A stretch of 64,000 bases of DNA from Symbiotaphrina buchneri. Taxonomy: Eukaryota; Ascomycota; Symbiotaphrinales; Symbiotaphrinaceae. The DNA lies in the NCBI GenBank assembly GCA_001599915.1, contig BCIG01000026.1:248001-312000 (forward strand). Reading direction: 5' to 3'. Positions 11,001-23,366 of the stretch are shown piece by piece. A program made the position numbers and the translations under genes. The first letter of the stretch is position 1; the number at the start of each line of letters is the position of its first letter. The notes below the pieces were generated by a model. That model saw only the letters and a program-made list of their open reading frames with translations. It was not told where the DNA came from and did no database searches.

Positions 11001-13187
11001 CTAGTCTTTCCCTCGAGGGACAGCAGCGTCCGAGACTTCTTCCTTCTTTTCTTCCACTATTCCCTCCACGTCTTGAAAGCCAGCCACGCCAGATTTAGCT
11101 GCCTTTCCGTGTGCACTAAGAGGAACACCTCCGTCGTCCTCTTCTCCTGTGGATTCCCACTCCTCCACCTCCTCCTTGAGCCTATTTTCAAGTGCCTTGA
11201 AAGCTTGGTCTTTGCGCTTCTGTTGCTGCTCCTCCCTTTCCTTCTCCAATTCCTCCTTGGACCGAAGTGAATAAAAAGCGATACCTATCATAGCTTGAAT
11301 GGTATATGCAGCATCGTTTCCTGCATTATGCAGATTCCAACCGGCTAGGTTAAGCTCATACAGGATCGTACCAAGAGCCCGGGGTTCGGATTCTCGCTTC
11401 AGCCCGCAATACATGTGAGCTGTGTCCATGATCTCAAGCAGATTCGAAAGGTTGTGTGGGTTATAGCCAACAGACTTGAGGTACTCAATATCAGCTCCAA
11501 CATTGTGGCCGAGGAGTATAATATTGCGCTTCCCTTCGTCTTCAGGGTGTACGTCCGATCTCATACCGGCAGCGAGGGTATCCGGTGCATGTTCCGTGGA
11601 ACCGTCCCCTCCAACCTCCCGAAAGTATTGAGCTACAACTTTCGGAGCATCCTTTATGCTGATCCATTCGCTCTCGCCGAATTCAAATCTGTCGGCGCAA
11701 CCGTGCACGAACTCGCTGTTGACAATATGGCCATACTCCTTGATACGAAAATGGCGGGCCTCGATCATCTCCATCCAGTTTTGGCCCCCTTGTCCTGGAG
11801 GGCGACCGACAAGTTTCCTGGTATCAAGCGTCGAGATGCCAATCTCAGTAACCAGCTTATGATCACGCTCGTAGGATTCAGTGTCGATGGAAACGAAGAC
11901 AACGCTACCATCGAAGGCGTATGGCGTCTGCTGAGAGACATCCAGAGGTGGAGCTGCCGGCGACGACGGCGCATCCACTGAGTCGAGGGCGGAGGTGTCA
12001 GAAGTATCTCTACGAGGCTCATTTTCTGCCGTTGCGGAACTCCTCTGGCGTAGACCCAGATATCGTTGTGCACGTTTCAGCTGCCGCTGAAAGGACAAAT
12101 TTTTCTCCAGACGTTCAGTCTTCTTTTTGGCTTTCGCTGCCAACGTTCTCTTCTTCCCTGCATCGAGAGCTAACTCCATCTTCTTTCTAAATGCGGCAAC
12201 GGATCGATCAGAGGGCATCAGATCTTCCGGGAGTTCGCCCTCTGGCCTGACTTCTGGCCCAGGCACTTGCTGCGCCATGTTCTCATATGACTCTCGAGAA
12301 GTGGAATGACCCAAGTACCGCGGTCGGGGAGTGTTGTCGTCCGGAAACGTCAGGAGGAACCCAATTTCTTCAGCTTGATCCGGAAGCCGCACAGAGCATC
12401 TCAGTGTTTCCTGGATTTCTTGGAGAAGCTCCACTACCTCCGTTAGAGGAACAAATAGTAGGGGTTTGCTGGACATGAAATAGGGCGGGTGGATGTAGTA
12501 ACTGATCTCGTTTGTTAGGAATCATTCCTCAATCAGCAAAAGCGGGGTAGAATTATCGCAACAATTCACGACACATTCGCCACTTGGATAGCAAACAAAC
12601 CCCGTGTTGTTAACATGGAGAGTGACAGTGAACGGAAACATTGGGGAAGGTGGTCAGATGTGGCCCTAGGGGGCTGCTCATCGATATGGAACTTACATGC
12701 TCCATTTGCGTTGCCAGAATTTACCAGCTGCGAAGAATTTCTCAGAAGCCACCTGCATAAACTGCTTGCTCATGTACTTGTATGGAAACTTTGCTACCAG
12801 AGTCACTGGACAGAAGCCCTGGTTAGGTGAAGCCATCCGGCCAGCATTCGGATCTAACTCGATGAGCCTGTTCACCTCCGTAGATTCTGTTTCTGCAGGG
12901 GTAGCTGGCTCTGAGGAGCGGCTCTCTAGGGAATCAGGCTCTGCGGTGTTTCTGTCGTCCCTAGTTTCCTTCGAATTCTGCTGTTGTGGGCTGGACGATT
13001 GTTCCGCAGCCGGCCCTCCTTCATCATCCGAACTTGCTCCCATCTCTCTGATGTTTTCGTTGCAATAAGAGGGTCCGACGAAAGGATCGTCGTATTGTCT
13101 TAGCTCACCGCTCTGGCTGGGGATTGTTACGGGCAGAGGATCGTCGCCCATCAGGAGCTTCAACCTCTCAAACTTTGAAGCGGCCAT
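11001..13187 (-). CDS. Gfd2/YDR514C-like protein with DEDDh 3'-5' exonuclease fold
   Basis: Two exons (13187-12697 and 12501-11001) sum to 1992 nt, 663 residues, joined over a 195-nt intron that restores KFWQRKWSIYYIHPPYF. The N-terminal 160 residues include a polar, Ser/Glu-rich spacer and the conserved GFCPVTLVAKFPYKYMSKQF. A basic Lys-rich coiled stretch precedes the nuclease fold. Catalytic-type residues are present: D370 and E372 in SIDTESYE, D501 in LGHNVGADIEYL, H555 and D560 in NLHNAGNDAAYT. This matches the DEDDh order. The C-terminal tail is an acidic coiled coil. Family knowledge: yeast Gfd2 was found as a Dbp5 suppressor, and the Neurospora small-RNA factor QIP also has a DEDDh domain. 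Whether this protein acts on RNA or DNA is not visible. Confidence 0.85.
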
Positions 13188-14008
13188 GAGTCTGTACAGC
13201 AGACGAGCAGATAGGAGAAGAGAGGTTGAAAGGTGGAAGTAAACGAGCAGAAGAGAGGCACCAGCCAGTCGACACTATTGCTGATATCTTGGAAAGGAAA
13301 GCGTAGGTTGCAGGTGGTCAAGAAGGAAGAGGCAAGTGGGAGGGCCGAAAGCAAACCAGGTCAAAGGGAATGGAGGAGGTGTGGGAGGGTATTTGCAGAG
13401 CGCGGGTGGGAAGACTGCGAGACTTCACAGTTCACACCATGCATAGAGCAGACAAACGTCAAGGAGCCGCATTGAGGCGCCGCGGACAAGAGCGTGCATG
13501 TAATTGTTTGCCTGGACCAGTGATCGTACGCTTGCTTCATTCATGTTTGACGCAGGGATCCATTTATAAATCCGATGACTATTGCAGGCATCACGACGGA
13601 AAAAGCTTTCTCAATGGCTTCACTTCTAAGGTCACCGTTGAGGACGACCAAGGGACACTGGATATAAGCAAATATATGAATCGTATGAAGTAAAGTATCC
13701 CAATTCTTAGGTCCCTAAGGTTGGTAGGTTAAGGTGTTAAGGTCGGGTCCTAGACAGACACGTCGTCTCGGCTGCACGCGTCCCCGTCGGTATATTCGTA
13801 GCTCGTACGGAGTACAAGCCGAGAGTTGTTCGTTGGGCCGACGCAATCATCTGTCCAGCCTCGCCAGCTTCCAGCTCCCAGCTCCCAACTTCCTTACTGT
13901 TGCGACTGCTGCCAACATATCTCTCGAGATTTTCGACTCGAGAGAATCCAAATGGCAAGGGGTCCTCCCCATTCCCTTTTCTGAGCTACCGAGCAACAAC
14001 TCATCATC
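13188..14008. other. Divergent promoter region between the Gfd2-like and ING genes
   Basis: The 0.8-kb region is shared by two divergent genes. It holds a short cluster of AAGGT repeats near 13715-13742 and a CGTACGGAGTAC motif at 13804-13815. A polypyrimidine stretch lies near 13860-13900, close to the ING start. No coding frame was recognised. Confidence 0.6.
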
Positions 14009-16275
14009 ATGTCCGTCATGTCGGACGCGCTGGGCGAAATCACGGTCCAGCCTCCTTCGGATCCAGATGTTCAAGCTACGGTGACGGATTTCCTCGACTA
14101 TACCGAATATCTACCCGCCGACCTGTTTCGGTCCTTGACTCTCATCCGCAAACTCGATGTCACTTATCTCTCCTCGACTTCGGCCGTCCACGAGCTTACC
14201 AAGACCTATGGCAGCTTGCCGTCCCTTCAGCTCGCGAAACGCCCTGATCCTCGCACCCTGCGCACAGAGATCTCTCGGGAGCTCGAACGCGCCCTGCATG
14301 CGCGCGAGTGCGCGTATGCTGAAGCCTCACGCCTCTACGATGTCATTGACCGCCATTTCAACCGGCTGAGCAGCATCATTGGGAAGCTGCATGCGCTGCC
14401 CGCCCCTCCTTCCCGCGACCCCACTCCAGTACCGCAGGCCGCCCCATCTCCGCAGACACATCGGTCGCGAACTGGAAGAAAACCAGAAGTCGAGGGACGG
14501 ACGCCACACCGGATAACGCTCAGGCTGGATGGTGCTCGCACAACGAGTGCAGGGCGCCTCCCCTCTGGTTCGGGCCGCCATGCTACAAGGCATAGACGTG
14601 TCACTATCCCTGGTGAAGTCCTTCCACCGCCCCATCCGGATTCACCCCAGCCTACGACTGAATCGGACTGGGACTCTGAGCTACTCTCTCCCGTGCCGGT
14701 GGCCACCTCCCGGGTTGGCGGCTCGCACCGTGCGGACAGAAAAGATACGAAGAAGATTAGACCCTTGAAGGTACCAAAGCTCAAGTTATCCAACCCTAAT
14801 CGGCGACGGTCCTCTGGAATGGGAACGAATGCGCACAGTGCACTAGCAGGCATATCTTCCAGCAATGCGTTGGCACTTCTAAAGCCTCCTCCAGACGACG
14901 CAAAGCTTGGTAGTAAGCACCGACCTTGGATGAGACTCACAGAATGGGAAATGGCTCGGCTCCGTAAACGCATGAAGAAGAATGCTGTATGGACTCCAAG
15001 TGACACGATGATCAGGCGAGAGCTTTCTGATCTCGGGCGTGGTCCGGAGAATTATCGAGCGGCAAAAGCAGAAGCTGATGCTAGTGGAGAACCCTTTTTG
15101 GATGAGGATAACCTGGATTCCACTGACTCATCGAAGAGAGTGTTGGGCCCAGGAGAGATACGCCCTGACCCAGTCGGCTCCGGTGAGCTCCAGCTCAGTA
15201 ATCGAGGCATGAAGCTCAACGAAGCAAAGAAGCTCAAAAAAGAGAACATGGCCAGAGAGCAAGCTGCTTTAGCTGCTGCTGAAGCAGAGCAGGCTGCGCA
15301 AAGGCTTGCGGCTGCTGGCAGCGCTTTTAAGAATATCTTCAACCCACAGCTAGATGACATGGCCGACAGTGTGACAGTCACTCCTGAGAAGGGTCGAGAA
15401 AGAACTGCAAGCAAGCCTGAAAGGAAGAGAAAGAGGGAGAGTGAGTCTGAATGGGGACACCGCGATGGCACAGACACATCTGCCTTCCACGACGACTCGA
15501 AGAGACGGCGAGTGGCACCAAGTGATGCGGGCAATGGGGAGACCATAACGACGGTGCCATTGGCCGCCCCAGGGCCTTCCGAGCAGAAATCATCAAATGC
15601 GGCGAGAAGAGGTCTCTCCACCGCAGCAGCGAGCAAGCCTCGGCGCATGTCTTCAACCCCGAAGGCCGTGTCTCCTGAGGTCAACCGTTCATCATCCAGG
15701 CCGCGCTCTCGAGGTAATACCGGGCGAGCCTCGACCGAGCCTGTCAGCAACCGCAGTCATCCTCGTCGTGGGAGCACTGCAAGCGTCCATAATCAAGCAA
15801 TAGAGACATCGGGCGCCCGACCGCGTCGGAGCAAACGTCCCGCACCGGGGCTTGTGAGGACCAACGACGAAGGCGGTACCACCGTGAGTGTCGGAAAGCG
15901 AAAAGCTGCGCCCCGGAAGAAAACCGGCGGGAAGAAGCTGAAGCCGGAGGATACGAGTGCAGCTGGAGCGGCGACTGAATCTGCTGATGGCTGGGATGAG
16001 CCAATCGACCCTAATGAACCCCGGTATTGCACATGTGGCGACGTCAGTTGGGGGACTATGGTGGCTTGCGAGAACGAAGATGTAAGTATCATCTGGTCGT
16101 GGTCAAAAATGAGAGCATCTTGCTGATCCCGTGGCAGTGCGTCCAAGAGTGGTTCCACCTTGAATGCGTGGGATTGACTGCAGAACCAGGCCCTCGTACC
16201 AAATGGTACTGTCCAGAGTGCAGAGAGAAGTTCGGAATCGGGAACAATGGATTAGTGAGCGCAAGGAGAAGGTAA
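14009..16275 (+). CDS. ING-family chromatin reader with C-terminal PHD finger
   Basis: Two exons (14009-16081 and 16138-16275, 56-nt intron) encode 736 residues. ING proteins are subunits of histone acetyltransferase or deacetylase complexes and read H3K4 methylation through the PHD finger. The N terminus (DFLDYTEYLPADLFRSLTLI and RKLDVTYLSSTSAVHELT) matches the ING histone-binding coiled-coil domain. A very long, low-complexity, basic middle of about 450 residues follows, rich in Arg/Ser/Pro with several nuclear-localisation-like runs. The PHD finger begins at C674 (RYCTCGDVSWGTMVACEN) and is completed by exon 2 (CVQEWFHLECVGL, KWYCPEC). The intron splits the finger. Which yeast orthologue (Pho23, Yng1 or Yng2) applies cannot be decided here. 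The ATG at 14018 is an alternative start. Confidence 0.92.
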
Positions 16276-16825
16276 CATCGATTCCAAGGTTACCAGCGGC
16301 TTCACTACGCTTGCGGTTTTCATGAGCATTGATAGTCGGTCGAACATATACCCTCCGCGGTAAAATGGATGTGTCATTACGGGTACTAGAGTCATGGTGT
16401 TGCTGTCTGGCTTGTTCAGTTGTCCCGGAACAAAAGTTTTGATCATTCATTCGAACGGTAAGGCTTAGAAGGGAAGATCATGATATCCTAATAAATACAA
16501 GCAATATGCCCCGTAAGTTTGATCACTCCCAGTCCGTCGACCAAAGTGCCAAAGATACCGCCGACCCAGACTCCATGGATATGCGAAGTCAAACCCCTCA
16601 GACTCCTTTTCCAGGCAAGTTAAGATCCAACTGAAGTTGTGCGATCATCAAAGTCATTTCCTTCTTTCGAACCATCTCCAATCATGGGACAGCTACTAAT
16701 GCAGCTTCCGTCATGGACCACCAACGCCGTTGCTCATACTTTTGTGGAATTGGCCGATTGGCTGAAAGCCTCTGTTGTCGATATCATCAGATCTGCCATT
16801 ACAGCCACATAGAGAAGTGGCCAAC
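16276..16825. other. Convergent intergenic region
   Basis: This lies between the 3' ends of the ING gene (+) and the forkhead gene (-). Only short frames without similarity to known proteins are seen. Confidence 0.6.
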
Positions 16826-19006
16826 TTACCTAGCCAAGTCAAAACCTCCGGCCTCTTCGGGCTCCGCAGGCTGATCTGCTTGGAGATTGGCCTCGGTCCG
16901 CGTCTCCACTATGACCTGCTCCGTAGAAGGGAGGGCAGCGCCGATCTTAGAGGGACTCGCAGGGTCCTTGATATCGTTTTGAGGTGCCGGACTGCTGCTC
17001 TGCGGAATGATTGGACCTCCGCTTTTTGTTGGGCTAAGCTCAGCCATCGGTTTCGCCGGCGTACTTCCAAAATCGACATACTTCCAGAACGGTGCCGGTG
17101 AACTTGTGGGCATATAGAGCGAAGGCACCTGGGCTGTTGATGGCGGCGCGAGACGTGGGTTTTGCCGGCGTGGTGCTGGAGTAATCATTGGCATGCTTTC
17201 GTCCATGTAGGCTGAGGAGGACAGCGTCGGTGGAGAGTCTTGTGCACGATCAGAAAGGCCATACGCATTTCCCGACAGGCTGGTTTCTATACGAGGACCC
17301 CGAGTACTAGGCTCTGGTAGTCCATTATCTTCTCTGAGGTGAGATGCTCTTTCCGGCGTGTAGGCTCCCTTAGATCTCGCTCCATAGGGGCTCAAAGGCG
17401 GCGTGACAGAATGCGGAGAAGTCTTCAGGTCCTGCCGTACACTTGCTGTGTCCAAAGGTTCCTCTTGCCCAGGAGGCCCGGAAGCTACAGACTGGGTTTT
17501 GAACGAATTCGATGTTGTATCCTTCCCGGCGGGTGAGCTCGGTGCCGATGAGCCTCGAGCGCCACCCTTGTTAGTGCGAGGGCCTCTTTTAGTGAATTCG
17601 TCACGATGCTCTGGAACAATCTGCCATTTCATTCCTTTGCCTGGCTCATCTGTACGACGAGGGATCTTTTGGAATGACTTGTTCAACGAGAGATTATGAC
17701 GAATAGAGTTCTGTTAGGGAACGTCAGTTCAAGCAGGAGTGCATGGAGCCTCATGAACGACATACCTGCCATTGTGTTTGAGAGTGACGGTAGAAAGCGT
17801 AGTTCTCCATAATCCAGTTGTAGATATTATTCAAAGTCATCTTTTCTTCTTCACTTGACAGAATGGCCTGGCCAATCATAGTAGCGTAGCTGTAGGGGGG
17901 CTTCAGATCCATCGCTGAGTCCAGACTGTAGTCGATCTGCTCCGTACTCTCCAACATTAAACCGCGGTTGTAAGCCGGCGACTGCTTGTATCTCCCATCC
18001 GAGGTAGCATTCCTCGCTGGCGTAGTTGGACGTTTGGACTCTAAGGTCGGCGGTGGAGGCGCTGGATTCAACGGAATGACTGGGTTCCGACCAAGACCCT
18101 CGGAAGGTGCAATATCCAGGACTGGCTCCGGCTGCGCCTGCGGAAAGCTTGGAGTAACCACCCCATTTTCGTGTGGAGCGGGGAATCCGGCTCTTTGCAG
18201 GAAGATTGGATGAATGCGTATATCATTCTCCGGCGTCACAAACATCATCTGTGTGCCGTCGATATCTAGCACATCTCCACTCCCAAGGGACATTTTCTCT
18301 CCTCTGTGCACTATGGTGTCATTGACTTTCACGGCATTCCGACCGTTCACCCGAATTTGCCATCTTCCAGAGCCAGCAGAATCGAAATATATGATTGCAT
18401 GCAACCGCGAGACAAGCTTCGACGGGCCGAGATCAATGTCTACCATCAGGCTGTCCCCATCCAGATGGACCCCCGGACTCGACTCTTTCAGCCGTTCTGC
18501 ACTTGCCCGGCTGATGGCATCTTCTGAAGACCGCCCAATGTTGACCTCTAGCTTCTTCACGTAATACGTCCAGTCTCGACCTGCAACTTTAGCATATGCC
18601 TGGACGCCCTCCCGACTTGCATGCTCATGGATCTCATTGGCATGATCAAAAGCTACCTGGGGCCTCTCTTTCGACTGTTTCAAGGATGCTATAACCGCAT
18701 TGACCATCTCCTGACTTTCGGTTTCCGAATCCATAGCATCACGTTTCCCGACGGGGGTGTTTGTTAGCTCATCTTGGCGGGGTGATGTGTCTCGATGTGC
18801 TTCTACCTATATGCAACGTTTAGCATCCGCGAGCAAATACAATACAGCAACGTCAATCCGGGACAGAATTTGATCTGTGGACAACTCACCTTTCTCCGCT
18901 TTTTTGCAGGCCGAGAAGGTGAGGAATCGGGAGCTTCCATATCCGAAGTCTCCTGCAAGTCGGCAGCACGCCGGGTGCGGGTGCGCCTGGTCGACGATGG
19001 CGGCAT
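16826..19006 (-). CDS. fkh2: FHA-forkhead transcription factor (Fkh1/Fkh2 type)
   Basis: Three exons (19006-18890, 18806-17766, 17710-16826) sum to 2043 nt, 680 residues. The protein has a basic N terminus ([16 protein letters not shown]). An FHA phosphopeptide-binding domain runs over about residues 110-235, with the core IGRSS near 129 and SRLHA near 172. A winged-helix forkhead domain starts with [16 protein letters not shown] near residue 341 and continues [21 protein letters not shown]. After the 55-nt intron it reads [18 protein letters not shown]. The C terminus is Pro/Ser-rich and disordered. FHA plus forkhead is the architecture of yeast Fkh1/Fkh2, which drive G2/M cyclin-cluster genes. 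The first exon is supported by an 83-nt intron that keeps the frame open. The symbol follows the yeast name and may not be the local one. Confidence 0.93.
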
Positions 19007-22000
19007 GTTGTCGTCTGGTTATACAAGTAGTTACGAATCGGATCGTTTGAGATGCAATCAATATGGAGTGTCGCAACTGGATCATCACATGATCAACATG
19101 AAGATCTCTGCAGGGCAGCGGAGTGTAGTTCCCGACTATCTCGACATACTTTCTTTGGTGGATGGTCTCTTGAGAAGGGCAATCCTCGCCGCTCAACAGC
19201 CGAACATCTCGTTGCAGAAGATCCAATAGTCAAAGTCGTAGGGTCTCGTGCCTGCGTCAATAGCTCCTTGGATGCACAGCGCAAGACCGATGCAGGAGCG
19301 GCTGAAGGCGTCTTGAATTGTTCGGTTGGTGTCGGATGGCTGCTGGACTCTGAAGGTTCAGTTTCAACGCGGGAGGGCGCGTGCGCAGTTGCAGAAACGC
19401 GCCGATTACTTCGTATTCTTGTCAAACCCGTCCTCGGAACAATTTTGTAAGGCAGCTCGATCAGATTTTGAGAGAGTCCTGTGGCAGTGAGGGAAGGGGA
19501 TGATGGCCTCGGATCATGCAGCACAGGATCGCATGTAGTCGGGGGCAGTCATGGAGAAAAGGTCATGTTTGTCGAAAATTGAGTGACGAAAGCGACCCGG
19601 TTGAGTGAATCCTCAAGTGGGTTAAGGTAGGTAAACAAGCGGAAGCCACAAAGGCAGCAAGCCGGCTTGTCCGAATAGGTACACGCACAAATCCTGTAAT
19701 CGTTTCACAATGTGGCGCATCTCTGCACTGTACGAGTACCTTACCTTATGTCCTCTGCACAATCGTTCCTGTACCGTACTGTATTTTACGAATCACCACT
19801 AATCCAGATACGTGCGGCACCATGAAGGGATTTATGAACAACAGAAGTTATAAGTAAGGTAAGGAAGGTATGATGAGTCGCCTTACTTGAACTGCGACGT
19901 TCAACCAGCAAGGTATCCACCCTATCTTATCTTCCTCAAACGTCAACCTCATGCCATCATCTGGTACAACCTTCAGCTGCTCTGCAGATATCTGACGTTC
20001 TACATTACCGAAAGACTGGTGCCGCTTTTGATGAAGCTAAGGCGGAAATTTTGAATGCTAACTGAAAACATCCATCATTATGATTGAGCAAGTCTCGTTG
20101 ATTTTTTTTTCTTTTGCTCGACAGCGAGCCATACAAGGTGCCCTCAGTAGTCCCTCTTGTGCCCATGCTCAGTCCGCTTCACGTAGCTAGAGCCATTATG
20201 TTATGAATTCTGTTTTTGATATGAATTCTATTTGCCAATGTCAATCTGCACATGACCTTGTGCAGAGCGACCGAGTTGCAGCTCTAGGCGTGGCCTACGG
20301 AGCTGCAGGTATCATTCAAACAGAATGACTAACCTAACACCTGCCATAGACAAAGGACTGTGGCCGAGAACACAAAATTGAACTTCAGCCTGCAACTTGA
20401 CGGACAGCGGCTGGTAGAGACTCGCCCAAACAGTGTGAAATTTGCGAGGATGCCAACGATCAAAGGCTAGGATGCCATGTAGTAACGATCTCCGGCGTAG
20501 ACTTTGATACAGCGCACAATGACGGCTCATCCTCAAGACGCCGGTGGCTCCCAATGATAGCGGAGCATGACGGGGAGAACAGACCGACAACTGTTCGCAC
20601 AATCTCGACATTCATTTAGTAGCAATAGTGTATGAAATAGCTGCACCGCCGCATGCTCAAGAACATGGCATACATCGTTGCAGTCGAGATTCCTCGGGTG
20701 CAAAGGCAATATTTGTTGACTTTGCTTGCACGCGATACCAGCTTCACAAAGTACAGGAGTAACATGCGGTCAAGATAGGCATCTAAGAAGCTGTACGAAG
20801 GACTCCGTTCAGTTACTAAGTACATTCCAAGACCCCTGTAGTTTGTGCTGCGGACGAGTCGGCATCCTTACCGACCCAGGTCCTGGTCCCAGGACCTTCT
20901 GGGGTGTTTCTTTCTTCCATTAGTTAATGATGATTCAAGCGGCACGACTGGGCAGAATTATGGCGGGTATGTAGATCAGTCCCCGCCGGACACTTTCTAC
21001 AAAGAAGTGGCGGGACACATAACCAGTGATTGGCTGGCGGGCGATCAAAAATGATTTTCGATGCGACGTTGCTTCTGACAGCTCTCCGGTGTGCAATTAG
21101 CTCTTGTCCTCTTGCTCTTGCTTTCGCATTTAACCGCACAGCAGGAACAACGCCGATGATCAGCCAAGGTTTCGAGGAGTTGATGGTCTGGGCGGGAGAA
21201 GTGCGCGCTGGACGGACATCAGAAGGAAGTTCGTTTAAGGTCCCCAAAAGCCGTAATCTCCTGACGATCAGACTCTTAGCATTTGTCGTGAAAGGGAAGG
21301 CGCGAAGGAGGGCCACGCAATTCGCACAAGGACAGGGATGCGGATCTGCCGAAAAGGACCGTGACCGCAACCCATCCCTGCCCTCGGCGAATACGAAGTC
21401 TACATTAGTCATCTTCGGTCCACCTAAATCATCCACATGCAAGGACGAGCCATCTTGCCATGTCGTCAACCTGGTGGGAATGTGCAGGGGCCGTCTTTCG
21501 AGAAAACAAGCTTATCCCAAAGGTGAGTCTAATTAGCATCCTTCCGGTAAAGGTGAGTACCGCAGGACGTAACTTCGAGAAGATGAGGCTGGAGATGCCC
21601 CCTTCTCAGTACTGTACAGTATTCTCCTCCCGCAGGCCCTTAGTGGCTCGACGGGTCATGCATGAGTGGCGCACAGCCTGACGATCAGTCCTCAGAACAT
21701 GCCTATCTTACGTGGAATACCTTCGGAGTTAAGCAATTGGTACGACGCGGCGGAAGGCACAGCGCGGAAGACGTCAAGACACATCTACGGTATACGTCCA
21801 GGTAGCAATACTGATAGTTTTACGATGTTGCGTCCAAAAGGAGTGGTTTGATGGATGCATAATCAATCGCCGAGAAACTCCGTCGCCTTACTGTAAAGGC
21901 GAAGGGAGCGAGCCACGATCCACAGGTTGGGCCGCCCGAACAGGCAGGTCGAGGGATAAGATTGGCTCGCATATTATTGGCATCTGGCTTGGCAGCGTGG

Positions 22001-23366
22001 TGGCTTTCCCGGGGGAGGCCTAAATGATTCATTTCACCTCTGGCGGCTGGCCACATACCTTGCGGCCGTCGGTAGGACCTCTGGCTGATGTTCGAATAAT
22101 CAGGGAGAGAAGCAAAGTAGAGCTATGCGCTGTGTCGGGCATTTCGTGTTGCATCCGGCATAGTCGTACATGCCCTTGATTGGGGGCTCAGGGTTGGCCT
22201 CGGGGTACGGTGTACTTAGTGGTACCGGTGTTCGATGACGGATGGGATTGCACCTGAGAAATAGATTTCCCGGGGATACGTCAAGGGGGCGTGCACATCG
22301 AGTTGGGACCGAAAGCCGCCAATAATGTGATAAGCGACGAGGTCGCAAACGGAACAAATGTTGGACGGAGCCATGCGCGAAAGGTAAGAGCGCATGTTCT
22401 GTACGCGCTGTGCTCGTCCTGTGCGAAGTGGCTCTTATTCATCTTCTTCCACGAGCGGAAAAGTGGATTGATGGAGCAGGGCTGGCAGGGCTAAGACATG
22501 ATACTTACCTTGCCTACCTACCACTTATGACTAGGGCAGCGCGAGTTAGATGGAGCAAGCGTACAGTGGACCATAAGGCCGTACCATAGCAATAATAATA
22601 ATAATGATGATGTCTGATGTCGGCCGGTCCTAGAGGCCGGAGCAGGAAGTAGTCGAAGTTTAGAGCGTCCTTGAACGGTATGGACACCTTCTCTGTACGA
22701 GCACCACAGTTGCTTGTGCAGCGGGGCATCAGATAATTCGTTAAAATCCCCATAACCTTCAGTACCTTGCCCGTGGGTAAGGCAGTAGTGCATGCCTTAA
22801 TAATAATAACCGTATGGCTCAAGCCTTTTCTCCCACTCTTGCTACATAACTGATTTCTCGTCTTTCTTGTTCTTGTATGGCTTCTTTCAAGTGAGTCCCG
22901 CATTATTGTCACCAGATACTATATTCGGGGATTAGCACCTCCCAGCCTGGGCAGTCCCAAAGCGTCCGGCGCCGGCAGTTGACAGCATTTGCGTCAGACC
23001 GAGTCAGACTTCCTTTCTTAGTTGGGTCGACCTACGTCGGTGTCAAGTCGACCTTTAAAGTCCGAAGATATTCAGCCCAGAGGCACTGGGAAATCCTGAT
23101 TTGCGGCGGCAGTAGCAGTCTCAACCTTGCAACTTCCTGCGCATATCACATAGCTGGGTGGAGGCGCCAAATACATGTCCTTCACACTTGTCGACGCGCA
23201 GTGTAGTGTCTGAGCCCATAGTATCCCCGCCAGATCTACAGGTATCAGATCGGCAGTGGTCCTCATAAGCTCTGATACGAATGGGACCAGTTACATATTC
23301 AAGGCGCGTGCGTACGGACAGCAGTGAGGAGTCAAGTAAATCATCGCTTCTCCGCCAGAAGCAGAT
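19007..23366. other. 4.4-kb divergent gap between the forkhead and Zn2Cys6 genes
   Basis: No open frame here matches a family I know. Frames at 20924-21469 (-) and 21030-21536 (+) overlap on opposite strands, and neither has convincing protein features. The stretch near 19619-19872 is rich in AAGGTA/TACCTT motifs, with another near 22505. T runs lie near 20101. Long upstream regions are common for regulatory genes, so this may be promoter and leader sequence. Confidence 0.5.

Noticed and set aside
14335-15750. Long minus-strand frames (223 and 232 residues) over the ING gene.
   Set aside because: They are antisense shadows of a real coding exon with no domain content.
20924-21536. Long overlapping frames on both strands (181 and 168 residues).
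   Set aside because: Opposite-strand overlap, odd composition and no recognisable domain. Likely chance frames in GC-rich non-coding DNA.
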